A DNA stretch of 64,000 bases from Anoxynatronum buryatiense (lineage in GTDB: Bacteria; Bacillota; Clostridia; Peptostreptococcales; Tindalliaceae). Under the pieces are notes generated by a model. It was not told the DNA's origin and made no database searches. It worked only from the letters and a program-made list of their open reading frames with translations. The position numbers and the translations under genes were made by a program. The stretch spans positions 372,001 to 436,000 of the forward strand of contig NZ_FXUF01000001.1 of the NCBI RefSeq assembly GCF_900182905.1. Reading direction: 5' to 3'. Of this stretch, positions 25,448 to 33,639 are shown in pieces (within the stretch, counting starts at the first letter, position 1; every line of letters begins with the position of its first letter).

Positions 25448-26146
25448 ATGAAATCTGCTCAACGATTGGCTCAAATCGTTTATTTACTCATCTTTGTCGC
25501 CGGCCTTTTTTTTCTTGTCCTTAATCAGGGCCACCACCACACCAAGCTGCATCATTTGATGACAAAACTGCATGAATATCGGTCACAGCATTATTTGTTG
25601 GCGGCCTGTGCTTTTTTCTGCGTTCGGTTTTTATGTGCGGCCTTTGCCTTCCCAGGCAGTGGCATGTTTACCCTTATGGGGGGCGCTCTCTTTGGCTGGC
25701 TTCCCGGCACTTTTTTGGTGTTGCTGGCCAACAGCACTGGTTCTGTGGTGGTTTTTTTGTTAAGCCGGTATGCTTTTAAAGAATCCCTTGAGAAAAAATA
25801 CCAGCGGCAATATGCCTGGATCCGCAGGCTTTCTCATCACCGCGGGGCTGCCTTGCTCTTTTTTCTCCGCGTCATTGAAGTTGCCCCTTCTTTTGCAGTC
25901 AATTCTTTTTTTGCCCTAACAGAGATGCGTCTGCGCACCTATTTCACAGCAACCGTTCTGGGTGCCCTCCCAGGGATCCTGCTGTTTACAAATTTGGGCG
26001 TGCAGGCAGCTTCCATTCGCCAGTTGAATGATTTGGTCAGTCCCATGGTTCTTGCTTCCCTTATTTCTCTGGCCTTGATTCCCTTATTATCCAGCATCGC
26101 CTGGTATCTTGCCCGAAATGATTGTTCAACATCACTTAGCAAATAG
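25448..26146 (+). CDS. TVP38/TMEM64 (VTT/DedA-type) membrane protein
   Basis: A 232-aa inner-membrane protein with a SNARE-associated (VTT) domain. Family marks are FPGSGMFTLMGGALFG near residue 70, the RVIEVAPSFAVNSFFAL re-entrant-loop stretch near residue 140 and a LGALPGILLFTNLG segment. A His-rich stretch GHHHTKLHH follows TM1. Proteins of this superfamily are implicated in lipid scrambling and membrane homeostasis; some sit beside metal or selenium genes without known mechanism. It lies alone between the cobalamin operon and cbiMQO, transcribed the opposite way from both. Confidence 0.88.
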   Translation: MKSAQRLAQIVYLLIFVAGLFFLVLNQGHHHTKLHHLMTKLHEYRSQHYLLAACAFFCVRFLCAAFAFPGSGMFTLMGGALFGWLPGTFLVLLANSTGSVVVFLLSRYAFKESLEKKYQRQYAWIRRLSHHRGAALLFFLRVIEVAPSFAVNSFFALTEMRLRTYFTATVLGALPGILLFTNLGVQAASIRQLNDLVSPMVLASLISLALIPLLSSIAWYLARNDCSTSLSK

Positions 26147-26154
26147 AACCTTTT

Positions 26155-26204
26155 AAAAAAAACCTGAAAATAATGGTTTATTTAGCCAATATCTTCAGGG
26201 TTTT
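26155..26204. terminator. bidirectional terminator between TVP38-type gene and cbiO
   Basis: AACCTGAA (from 26161) pairs with TTCAGGGTT (26194-26202) around an AT-rich loop with a TGG/CCA inner pairing. Eight A precede it (a T-run for the minus strand) and TTTTCTTT follows on the plus strand. It overlaps the last codons of cbiO. Confidence 0.5.
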
Positions 26205-27036
26205 CTTTATTTTGCAACGCTTTTATCAACCATGCTTCTGCTTCAGCCATGCTCTGGGGCACCGGAACTTTCATCCCCTTCTGATGAAGACGGTGAAACA
26301 GTTCTGCCAGCACCGGCGGCTCCAGATTGGCTTCTTTCAGCATGTTTACCTGCCCAAATATTTCCCGCGGGGTACCCCGGGCAATGATGCTTCCCTGATG
26401 GAAGACATACACCACATCCGCCAGATCACCCACCACTTCCATGTCATGAGTGGTTATCACCAGTGACACTTCATGCTCCCTGCTCAGGTGATTGAGCAGT
26501 CTTATCATCTCCCGCCGGGACTCCGGGTCAAGGGAAAGAAAGGGTTCGTCTAAAATTAAAATTTGTGGCAATGTCACCAGCGCACCCGCCAGGGCTACTT
26601 TCTTTTTTTCGCCTCCGCTGAGGTAGTGGGGAATTTTTTCCAGCAGGTGGCTAATCTGCAGCGACGCTGCCACATCTTTCACTTTTTGAAGTACCTGATC
26701 TTCTGGAAGTCCATCATTGCGCAAAGAAAAAGCAATGTCGTCATACACTCGAGGTCCAATTATTTGCTCATCCACTTGCTGAAAAACGACGCCCACTTTC
26801 CCCCTTATTTTTCGAAAGGATTCATGCGGACGACATCCCAGCACTGTCACAGTTCCCTCAGTGGGGGCCAGAAGCCCCAGCAGGTGGGCCAGCAATGTGG
26901 TTTTTCCCGCACCATTGGGTCCAATAATCACCACCCGTTGCCCGGCCTCTACAGCAAAATCAAGGCCGCCAAGATGAACGGCGGTTTTATCGGGATAAAC
27001 GTGTTTTAAATTAGTTACATGAATTAAAGGTTCCAT
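26182..27036 (-). CDS. cbiO: energy-coupling factor ATPase CbiO
   Basis: ATPase of a cobalt/nickel ECF transporter, 284 aa. Walker A GPNGAGKT (about 39-46), Q-loop GVVFQQVDEQI (typical of ECF ATPases), signature YLSGGEKKKVALAGAL, Walker B ILILDEPFLSLD and TTHDMEVV. A C-terminal extension of about 60 residues follows the core. It overlaps cbiQ by 13 nt; gene order is cbiM-cbiQ-cbiO. Confidence 0.92.
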   Translation of the reverse strand: MEPLIHVTNLKHVYPDKTAVHLGGLDFAVEAGQRVVIIGPNGAGKTTLLAHLLGLLAPTEGTVTVLGCRPHESFRKIRGKVGVVFQQVDEQIIGPRVYDDIAFSLRNDGLPEDQVLQKVKDVAASLQISHLLEKIPHYLSGGEKKKVALAGALVTLPQILILDEPFLSLDPESRREMIRLLNHLSREHEVSLVITTHDMEVVGDLADVVYVFHQGSIIARGTPREIFGQVNMLKEANLEPPVLAELFHRLHQKGMKVPVPQSMAEAEAWLIKALQNKENPEDIG

Positions 27037-27737
27037 TTCATCACCGTTCCCATTAAAATGACCATTCCAGCGAGCATCAGTCCAAAATCTGCCGTTCCAC
27101 GAGGTTTCAGGGAGTGCCTCAACGGGATTCGGCCGCTGTAACCGCGAATGGCGAGAATTTGATAGATACGTTCGCTCATTTCGAAGGCCTGTATCACAAG
27201 GGTTCCCAGAGCACGTGTCAGGTTCTGCAGATTTTTAAGAGGGGTCATGGCATCATAGCCGCCCCGAAGTCGAATAATTCTAAGCAGAGCCTGCATCTTC
27301 TCCATCAAAAGAAAAAAAGCCCGGTAGGTGAAAATCATGAGGTCCACCAGTAGACCCGGCAATACCTTGGAGAGAGCGGCAAAGATGTCAACGTAAGGGG
27401 TGGTTGCAATTAATAGCAGCATGGTCAATGCCGCCCCCACTGCTTTCAGGATAATCACCAAGCCATTAACCCACGATTGCTGTGCCATCATCAATGCAAA
27501 AATAAGGCTGAAAAAAGCCGGGTAAAGGGCAAGATGCCCCACCTTTTTCAGAGGAATGCTGCCCATCACAAAAAAAAACAGAATCAATAACAGGAGCAAC
27601 AATAACTGAGAGAGTTCCCGGCTGATGATCCAGCTGCTCAGCATGAATATGGTGAAGACCAATTTAGATAAAGTTCCCCTGCGGTGAAAAAATCCTTTTC
27701 CATTCACTGACAAATGGTCCATTTCTGCTAGATGCAT
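27024..27737 (-). CDS. cbiQ: energy-coupling factor transmembrane protein CbiQ
   Basis: Coupling membrane protein, 237 aa, that links the substrate subunit to CbiO. Several helices and two basic coupling motifs typical of CbiQ/EcfT: IRLRGGYDAM near residue 155 and AIRGYSGRIP near residue 200. N-terminal MHLAEMDHLSVNGKG is also family-like. It sits 9 nt after cbiM. Confidence 0.9.
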   Translation of the reverse strand: MHLAEMDHLSVNGKGFFHRRGTLSKLVFTIFMLSSWIISRELSQLLLLLLLILFFFVMGSIPLKKVGHLALYPAFFSLIFALMMAQQSWVNGLVIILKAVGAALTMLLLIATTPYVDIFAALSKVLPGLLVDLMIFTYRAFFLLMEKMQALLRIIRLRGGYDAMTPLKNLQNLTRALGTLVIQAFEMSERIYQILAIRGYSGRIPLRHSLKPRGTADFGLMLAGMVILMGTVMKWNL

Positions 27738-27746
27738 GTTGTCACC

Positions 27747-28496
27747 CTATCGATCAATTAATTGTGGCTTCACCCGCTGAAAGTAACCAACGATCAGAGA
27801 TGTACCTGCGGCCTCCAACATCAGCCCTGCCAAAAAAATCGTTCCAACCGCTGCCCATCCCGTAAAGGTGAAATAGCGGATCCGTTCCAGCTCTTCATGA
27901 AAGGAACCATGCTGGTGAGAATGGCCATGAGGCTCGTTTTCTTGTGTTTCTGTTAATGTGACAGCAGGCAGTTCATCGTGCTCACCATGATGGTGATGGG
28001 GCAACACTTCAGAGAACCCCGCTGTTGATCCCACCAGCAAAACCATCAATACCATAGACAGAGCCACACCTGCCATCGTCGCTCCAAAAGCGCCCTTTCT
28101 GACAGAAAGATGCTGCTTCAAACCTTTAAAAACAACAGAACCCACCAGTACCTCGCTGCCAATCAGCAGGGTATTTAACCCCACAATGGTAATTCCCCCA
28201 TGCCCAAAAGAGGCCAAGATAAGATTCACCACAAAAACTGCCAGAAATCCCATTTTAGGCCCCACTAAAATTCCCGTTAATACTGCCAGGCTCAAATGCA
28301 CCGGTACCACAAATAACGGTACCGACATGCCGATGATCATAATGGCCGCCGCCATGGCGGTTGCGGGTATTCGTTGACGCGCTTCTGCTGCATCCATGCT
28401 TCGGATGATGAGGATCATTATTAACAGACTCACCACATAACCGCCCGCTCCCCAGCTTAAGGGAATAATCCCGTCAGGAACATGGATATGACTCAT
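27747..28496 (-). CDS. cbiM: cobalt/nickel ECF substrate-binding protein CbiM
   Basis: Metal-binding membrane subunit, 249 aa. ATG 28496 is chosen since GGGAGGCG lies just upstream and it places the hallmark N-terminus MSHIHVPDGIIP at the start; in this family N-terminal His side chains bind Co2+ or Ni2+. About six to seven helices. A hydrophilic loop near residues 165-205 is His-rich (HHHHGEH and HGHSHQHG), possibly a metal-collecting segment. No separate cbiN is present; the extra C-terminal helix after the loop may replace it. Cobalt is favoured by the neighbouring B12 operon but nickel is not excluded. Confidence 0.9.
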   Translation of the reverse strand: MSHIHVPDGIIPLSWGAGGYVVSLLIMILIIRSMDAAEARQRIPATAMAAAIMIIGMSVPLFVVPVHLSLAVLTGILVGPKMGFLAVFVVNLILASFGHGGITIVGLNTLLIGSEVLVGSVVFKGLKQHLSVRKGAFGATMAGVALSMVLMVLLVGSTAGFSEVLPHHHHGEHDELPAVTLTETQENEPHGHSHQHGSFHEELERIRYFTFTGWAAVGTIFLAGLMLEAAGTSLIVGYFQRVKPQLIDR

Positions 28497-28543
28497 GATA
28501 ACGCCTCCCAATTGAAATATGCCATCTATTTCGCTTTATTAAA

Positions 28544-28620
28544 TGCAAATGAATTGCACTTGAGCCTTATTGTACCGTTTCTTTCCTGTCAGGTCAAGGC
28601 TTGATTGCAATTCATTTGCA
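28544..28620 (-). promoter_or_regulatory. cbiMQO promoter flanked by two inverted 15-bp palindromic sites
   Basis: Minus-strand promoter: -35 TTGACC (28592-28597), 17-nt spacer, -10 TACAAT (28569-28574). TGCAAATGAATTGCA at 28544-28558 falls at about +4 to +18. Its exact reverse complement, TGCAATTCATTTGCA, is at 28606-28620, just upstream of the -35. Each site is itself a TGCAA-N5-TTGCA palindrome, and similarity between the two inverted copies continues inward over about ten more bases. The layout fits a repressor binding both sides of RNA polymerase; no metal riboswitch is present. Confidence 0.7.
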
Positions 28621-28701
28621 CCTACTATGGATGCACTTTCATGAATGAATGGTGACGATATGGCAGCGAAGGGGTAATGCCACAACCCGAAACTGCTTCA
28701 G

Positions 28702-28878
28702 CTATGTCCTGCCACATTGACAACTGCTTCCATGACACTGACAATCCCCTTCACAGCCTCCACAGGTATGTGGAATGTCAATACGCACTGTTTTTGATTT
28801 AACTTTTAGATATGTTATGGCGAATACCATCAACAATATGATCAAAGCCAGTATTTTAAATGTCGCCATCCAGTCCAT
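28702..28878 (-). CDS. small Cys-rich membrane protein, FeoB-associated type
   Basis: A 58-aa protein: one membrane helix (about residues 5-25), a basic stretch, then a cysteine cluster with CGGCEGDCQC and CQC near the C-terminus. The size and layout match the family named FeoB-associated Cys-rich membrane proteins, though no feoB is in the window. ATG 28878 is chosen for the GGAGGGGAGG upstream. A strong promoter and a Fur-like box precede it, supporting an iron-related role. Confidence 0.65.
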   Translation of the reverse strand: MDWMATFKILALIILLMVFAITYLKVKSKTVRIDIPHTCGGCEGDCQCHGSSCQCGRT

Positions 28879-28901
28879 CCGAGCACCTCCCCTCCTTTTA
28901 T

Positions 28902-28951
28902 TGATATTGATTATCATTTTAAAATGTACCATGTTCTCTCGCTTATGTCAA
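28902..28951 (-). promoter_or_regulatory. promoter with Fur-like 7-1-7 box
   Basis: Minus strand: -35 TTGACA (28946-28951), 17-nt spacer, -10 TACATT (28923-28928). Directly downstream, at 28902-28916, TGATATTGATTATCA matches the Bacillus-type Fur consensus TGATAATnATTATCA at 13 of 14 specified positions. The box covers the expected start site, so an iron-loaded repressor would block transcription. Confidence 0.75.
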
Positions 28952-29046
28952 TCACTGTATCTATTTCCAGGGCATTCATGCCCGATGTATTGCCAATGTG
29001 CCAATCACCATTGTTCTCTGCGTATTCGGTTTTTTAACAGATACCC

Positions 29047-29104
29047 TTGACAAAACCCACATGCAGCATATATCATCTAAATGGAATTGATTATCGATTT
29101 CATT
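29047..29104 (+). promoter_or_regulatory. promoter with 25-bp inverted-repeat operator
   Basis: -35 TTGACA (29047-29052), 18-nt spacer, -10 TATCAT (29071-29076). Immediately downstream, 29080-29104 is a 25-bp imperfect palindrome (AATGGAATTGATTATCG...) in which 20 of 25 positions are self-complementary. Its core agrees with the 19-bp Fur consensus at 12 positions, so it may be a second iron-type operator. Confidence 0.55.
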
Positions 29105-29178
29105 ACTCGGCCGATAATGCGATGATGATCACTTCTTTATTCTCTTTAATCAGAAAGATGACCGAAAGGAGCGTTATA

Positions 29179-29454
29179 ATGTTGAACCACATTTCCGTCG
29201 AACGTCGAAAAATTGTCTTTTTAACTGTTTCAATTCTTATGATTCTTGCTTTTATCATGGTTGCTGTTCCACAGGTATTTGCAGAAATATCCCCCGAGCA
29301 GGCAGATGAAATGATTCACGAACTGGAAGAAATTGCCCATGAGCTTGAGCACATTGAAGAATGGATGCGGATTGTTGCATTTTCCGGCATCGGAATATTT
29401 CTGGTTCTCGCCGGCCAGTTGATCCTCCAGTACTTATCTTTCAAGAAAAAGTAA
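29179..29454 (+). CDS. small membrane protein with acidic coiled coil
   Basis: A 91-aa protein starting MLNHISVERRKIV at ATG 29179, preceded by AAAGGAGCG. Two predicted membrane helices (about residues 13-35 and 66-85) flank an acidic heptad-like segment, EMIHELEEIAHELEHIEE. A short helix of the VAVPQVFAE type suggests the first helix could be a signal segment. No family recognised. Divergent from the Fur-boxed Cys-rich gene and with a similar operator, so possibly part of the same metal response. Confidence 0.65.
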   Translation: MLNHISVERRKIVFLTVSILMILAFIMVAVPQVFAEISPEQADEMIHELEEIAHELEHIEEWMRIVAFSGIGIFLVLAGQLILQYLSFKKK

Positions 29455-29474
29455 GTTCTTTATCTTGTATCATT

Positions 29475-29521
29475 CAACACAAAATAACCACTCTCAGACC
29501 GGGAGTGGTTATTTTGTGTTG
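29475..29521. terminator. bidirectional terminator, 19-bp perfect stem
   Basis: 29475-29493 pairs perfectly with 29503-29521 around a 9-nt loop. The stem contains AAAATAA and TTATTTT, giving U-rich 3' arms on both strands. It separates the small membrane protein from the convergent uxaA. Confidence 0.85.
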
Positions 29522-29546
29522 AGATTATTTTGTTGAATCGATGGTT

Positions 29547-31034
29547 TTACAGGGTCACACCAGTCTTAAAGATGGCAATTTCACGGATACCGTTCTTTTC
29601 ATGGTTCAGTTTCTCTCCGCTGGCCACCGCCACCACATAGGCCACAAACTCAGCCAAAAGTTCATCCATGGTGTGTTTATCCAATAGCGTACCCGCATTA
29701 AAATCAATCCAATGGGGTTTCAGTTGGTGGATGGCACTGTTGGAGGATACCTTCATGGTGGGGACGAATGAACCGAAAGGAGTTCCCCTGCCGGTGGTAA
29801 AAAGCACCATATGACAGCCGGAAGCTCCCAGGGCAGTGGCTGATACCAAATCGTTTCCCGGTGAGTTCAGCAGGTTCAGTCCCGTTTTTTCCAGGCGCTC
29901 TCCATATTTCAGCACATCCACCACCGGTGATTTGCCGCCTTTTTGGGTGCACCCCAGAGATTTATCTTCAAGCGTGGTGATGCCCCCATCTTTATTCCCC
30001 GGAGACGGGTTTTCATATACCGGTTGCTTATGTTCGATGAAATAGTTCTTAAAGTCATTGATCAGATGAACAATGTCATCAAAAACAGCCTCCGAGGCCG
30101 CCCGGCCCATAAGGATGGTTTCAGCTCCAAACATTTCCGGCACTTCTGTGAGTACTGTGGTGCCACCACGGCTGATCAGGTAGTCGGAAAATGCGCCAAG
30201 CAGTGGGTTGGCTGTGATGCCGGAAAATCCGTCGGACCCGCCGCATTTAAGACCAATCTTAAGTTCTGCCAGCGATGCTTCCTCCCGCCGGTCCTGAATC
30301 ATGGTTTCGTAAAGGGATTTTAGCATCTCCACGCCGGCCTGAATTTCATCGCCTACCTTCTGGGTCACCAAAAACTTCACCCGTTCATCATCCACCTCTC
30401 CCAGGGCTTCCCGAAATGAGTCGATGGTGTTGTTTTCACAACCAAGACCCAGCACCAGCACGCCGCCGGCATTGGGATGCTTCACAAGGTTGGTCAGAAT
30501 AGTGCGGGTGTTTTCCAAATCATCGCCCAATTGAGAACAGCCGTAACTGTGCTTATAGACATGCACATGATCCACTTTTTTCAAGTCCACTTCTTCTCCC
30601 AGCCGATTGATCATCATTTCGGCAATGCCATTGACGCACCCCACAGTGGGCACAATCCACAGCTCGTTGCGGATGCCAATAAGGCCGTTTTTCCGACGGT
30701 AACCCTGAAAGGTGGCAGGGCCATCAATGGTGGAAATGGTTTCCTGTTTTGGCTCATACGTATAGCTGATGGTACCAGAAAGATTGGTTTTCATGTTATG
30801 GGAGTGAACCCAACTGCCCGGGCTGATGGGGCTAACGGCATGGCCGATGGGATACCCATACTTAATAATATGCTCACCGGCCTCAATGGCAGTGAGAGCA
30901 ATTTTATGACCCGGCTGAAGATCTTCCTGCAACAGGATTTGCCTGTCGTTAATGGCTATGGCTTCTCCAGCTGAAAGCGGTTTCAGTGCCACAACCACGT
31001 TGTCCCGGGAATGAATTTGCATGACGGGTTTCAT
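29547..31034 (-). CDS. uxaA: altronate dehydratase
   Basis: Dehydrates D-altronate to 2-keto-3-deoxygluconate. The 495-aa length equals that of Escherichia coli UxaA. An N-terminal SAF-like domain (about residues 1-90) is followed by the large catalytic region with TVGCVNGIAEMM, HSYGCSQLGDD, GLGCENNTID, GLKCGGSDGFSG and LSLGCTQKGG-type cysteine motifs typical of the iron-dependent UxaA/GarD family. It starts in an ATGA overlap with uxaB and is the last gene of the sugar-acid operon, ending at a strong terminator. Confidence 0.94.
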   Translation of the reverse strand: MKPVMQIHSRDNVVVALKPLSAGEAIAINDRQILLQEDLQPGHKIALTAIEAGEHIIKYGYPIGHAVSPISPGSWVHSHNMKTNLSGTISYTYEPKQETISTIDGPATFQGYRRKNGLIGIRNELWIVPTVGCVNGIAEMMINRLGEEVDLKKVDHVHVYKHSYGCSQLGDDLENTRTILTNLVKHPNAGGVLVLGLGCENNTIDSFREALGEVDDERVKFLVTQKVGDEIQAGVEMLKSLYETMIQDRREEASLAELKIGLKCGGSDGFSGITANPLLGAFSDYLISRGGTTVLTEVPEMFGAETILMGRAASEAVFDDIVHLINDFKNYFIEHKQPVYENPSPGNKDGGITTLEDKSLGCTQKGGKSPVVDVLKYGERLEKTGLNLLNSPGNDLVSATALGASGCHMVLFTTGRGTPFGSFVPTMKVSSNSAIHQLKPHWIDFNAGTLLDKHTMDELLAEFVAYVVAVASGEKLNHEKNGIREIAIFKTGVTL

Positions 31035-32482
31035 TTCAGCACCTCCTGAAGGGCTTCCGCATAGGGTTTGGTAGTAATGTTTTTCAAGTGACTTACCAGA
31101 CCCTGGGCAAGTCCCTTTAGCTGATTCAGGTCTCGGCCCCAGATTGATTCCATGGCCAGCACCTCGGTCACCAGCTGTTCCAGAGAGATTTCGTTATTTT
31201 CCCAGGCTTGCCACTGTTTTGAAAAGACTTCCATCACATGAGGATCATCGGATAGTGGAATGATTTCGTCGCCCCGCTTACCTCGATAGAAATAAAGCAG
31301 GGAGGCAAATGAAAAGAGGATCTTGGCAGGCAGGTTTTCACCTTTGACGACATAGTCATTCAAGGTGGGCATGAGACGCGTATTGAACTTACTCATGGAG
31401 TTCAGCGAGATACTCAGCAACTGGTGACGGATAAAAGGATTCCGGAAACGATCCAGGATACTGTCGGCATATGCTTTCACTTCTGCCGCCGGCATGGGCA
31501 CCATGGCCGCAATGTCTTCATACATCACCGCGGCCACGAAAGCTCCGGTAATGTCATTCTCCACAGTTTCCCCAACGGTTTCAAGCCCATAGAGGTATCC
31601 CACAGGAACCATGGCCGTATGCGCTCCGTTGAGAATACGCACTTTACGCTCACGATAAAGGGCAAGATCATCTACAAAAAGAACGTTCAGTCCCAGTTTA
31701 TCCGCCGGAAAAACATCCTTAATCACATCAGGCCCTTCAATCACCCACAAATGATACCATTCTGATGTCACCATGAAGGGATCGGTATATCCCAGTTCTT
31801 TTTCAAGGGTGGCTGCCTCGTCGGCAGGATAGCCAGGAACAATTCGATCCACCAGTGTATTGTAGAAAATGTTGTGTTTCTCCACCCATTGAACAAAGGC
31901 AGGTTCCAACTGCCAGCGTTTTGCCAGTTTCAACACGATTTCTTTCAGTTTACTCCCATTTTCTTCAATGAGTTCGCAGGGAAGATGTAACAGTCCCTTT
32001 GACGAATCACCATTAAATGTCTTGAAGCGATGATGCAGCAATGCGGTGAGTTTGCCTGGAAAAGAGCTTTGGGGGCGATCTGACAGCTCATCAGTTTCAC
32101 TGTAGACAATCCCTGCTTCAGTGGTGTTGGAAATCATCAGCTTTAAATCAGGAGCTTCTGCCAGCTTTAAATAGGCATCATAATTCTCATAAGTGTTTAC
32201 ACCCTCCTGCAGGCAGTCGATGACAGTGGTCTCCTGCTTTAGCTCCCCCTGGTGGATTCCCTGGGTAATAAGGGTATAAAGGCCGTCCTGTGCCATCAGT
32301 TCTTTTACTTTTTGGCTGTTGCGAGGCTGTACCACAGCAACACCCATCTGGCAGTTCAGTTCGTGATTCATTCGATGAATCATCCAGTCGGCAAAGGCCC
32401 TTAGAAAGTTGCCTTCTCCAAATTGAATGACTTGAATGGGATATCGGGTGGGGTTGGAAAGATGTTCATGATTCAATCTCAT
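31031..32482 (-). CDS. uxaB: tagaturonate reductase
   Basis: NAD-dependent reductase interconverting D-tagaturonate and D-altronate, of the mannitol dehydrogenase superfamily. 483 aa, the same as E. coli UxaB. N-terminal nucleotide-binding stretch VIQFGEGNFLRAFADWM and the conserved KVRILNGAHTAMVPVGYLYG near residue 285, which contains the catalytic Lys/Asn/His neighbourhood. AGGAGG precedes the ATG. A strong hairpin with T-run lies between this gene and the upstream dehydrogenase, so its expression may be attenuated. Confidence 0.93.
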   Translation of the reverse strand: MRLNHEHLSNPTRYPIQVIQFGEGNFLRAFADWMIHRMNHELNCQMGVAVVQPRNSQKVKELMAQDGLYTLITQGIHQGELKQETTVIDCLQEGVNTYENYDAYLKLAEAPDLKLMISNTTEAGIVYSETDELSDRPQSSFPGKLTALLHHRFKTFNGDSSKGLLHLPCELIEENGSKLKEIVLKLAKRWQLEPAFVQWVEKHNIFYNTLVDRIVPGYPADEAATLEKELGYTDPFMVTSEWYHLWVIEGPDVIKDVFPADKLGLNVLFVDDLALYRERKVRILNGAHTAMVPVGYLYGLETVGETVENDITGAFVAAVMYEDIAAMVPMPAAEVKAYADSILDRFRNPFIRHQLLSISLNSMSKFNTRLMPTLNDYVVKGENLPAKILFSFASLLYFYRGKRGDEIIPLSDDPHVMEVFSKQWQAWENNEISLEQLVTEVLAMESIWGRDLNQLKGLAQGLVSHLKNITTKPYAEALQEVLK

Positions 32483-32523
32483 GGAATTTCCTCCTGTTCT
32501 TCTGGTTAATGATCTCCTACATC

Positions 32524-32570
32524 AAAAATGCTCAGGAGAGCCCCTCAAAGCGCTCCACCTAAGCATTTTT
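32524..32570 (-). terminator. intra-operon terminator/attenuator between dehydrogenase and uxaB
   Basis: A 13-bp stem (32558-32570 with 32524-32536, one G-T pair) with an inner GGAG/CTC pairing, starting right after the dehydrogenase stop and ending in five T on the minus strand, 40 nt before the uxaB start. It should end a fraction of transcripts before uxaBA. Confidence 0.7.
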
Positions 32571-32571
32571 T

Positions 32572-33597
32572 CTAATCGAAACGAATCAATACTTTCAGTT
32601 TATCAGCGGGGGATTGCACCAGTGCTTCAAAAGCCTGAATGGAATCCTGAAAAGGATAGACATGGGTGACCATGCTTTCAATCGCCACAGCTCCGGATTT
32701 AACCAGCTCAATCAGCGGCTTGAAATCATGGAGGCTGTTGCGGGAACCAAATACATTCAGTTCCTTCTTCAGTAGCACAGAGTGGTTAAAGGTGGTTTCA
32801 CGGGAACCGTTACCGATGAGGGAAAGCTTGCCGCCAAAAGCTGCTGCCTCAATGGCATTGAGAAAACTTTCAGGAATTCCAGCCGCTTCCATCACTGTGT
32901 CCATACCGTCGCCGTTGGTCCATTCCCTGACTGCATCCATCAGGTCCCGTTCTCCCAAATTTACCACGTCGGTGGCTCCCAATTGCAGGGCGTGGTCGAG
33001 ACGTGTCTGATTAAAATCTGCCACATACAGCGTGGCACCTCTCAGCCTGGCCGAAATCATGGCGAAAATACCAATGGCGCCCGCTCCCAGCACCAACACT
33101 TTTTCACCTGCCTGAATATCTGCCCGGTTGGCGGCATGGTACCCGATGGTGAAGGGTTCAATGAGGGCTATATTTTTGGCATCCAGTCCATTTCCGGAAT
33201 AAATGCGTTCAATGGGCATCACAATGTACTCCGAAAACGTACCATCCCGCTGCACACCCATGGTTTCGTTCTGTTGACAGCAATTCACCAGGCCGCGACG
33301 GCAGGAATAGCAGGTACCACAGTTAAAGTACGGGTTGGCAGTGACCTGCATCCCCACTTCAAGGCCTGCTTCGTTGGGTTCAATGGCTGCGATCTCCGCT
33401 GAAAACTCATGGCCGGGAATACGGGGGTAGGTGGCAAAAGGCTGATTGCCTGTGAAAGTGGCGATATCAGAGCCGCAAATACCACAATAGTTCACTTTAA
33501 GCAGCGCCTCGCCTTTTGGGGGAGTAGGCACTGGTTTTTCCACGATTTGAATACTTCCGGGTGCATCAATATGCACCACTTTCATTGTTGCTTCCAT
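32572..33597 (-). CDS. zinc-dependent hexonate dehydrogenase (L-galactonate/L-gulonate 5-dehydrogenase type)
   Basis: Medium-chain alcohol dehydrogenase, 341 aa. Catalytic zinc region CGICGSD (about 37-43) with GHEF; structural zinc loop with CGTCYSCRRGLVNC; Rossmann motif VLGAGAIGIFA near residue 168. In operons with UxaB and UxaA such enzymes (LgoD/YjjN and relatives) oxidise L-galactonate to D-tagaturonate or L-gulonate to D-fructuronate. UxaB downstream reduces tagaturonate, so L-galactonate is the best guess; no uronate isomerase gene is present. AGAGGAG precedes the ATG. Confidence 0.85.
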   Translation of the reverse strand: MEATMKVVHIDAPGSIQIVEKPVPTPPKGEALLKVNYCGICGSDIATFTGNQPFATYPRIPGHEFSAEIAAIEPNEAGLEVGMQVTANPYFNCGTCYSCRRGLVNCCQQNETMGVQRDGTFSEYIVMPIERIYSGNGLDAKNIALIEPFTIGYHAANRADIQAGEKVLVLGAGAIGIFAMISARLRGATLYVADFNQTRLDHALQLGATDVVNLGERDLMDAVREWTNGDGMDTVMEAAGIPESFLNAIEAAAFGGKLSLIGNGSRETTFNHSVLLKKELNVFGSRNSLHDFKPLIELVKSGAVAIESMVTHVYPFQDSIQAFEALVQSPADKLKVLIRFD

Positions 33598-33639
33598 GGG
33601 ATTCTCCTCTGCTTGTATGGCTTCGTATACAGGTTGCTG

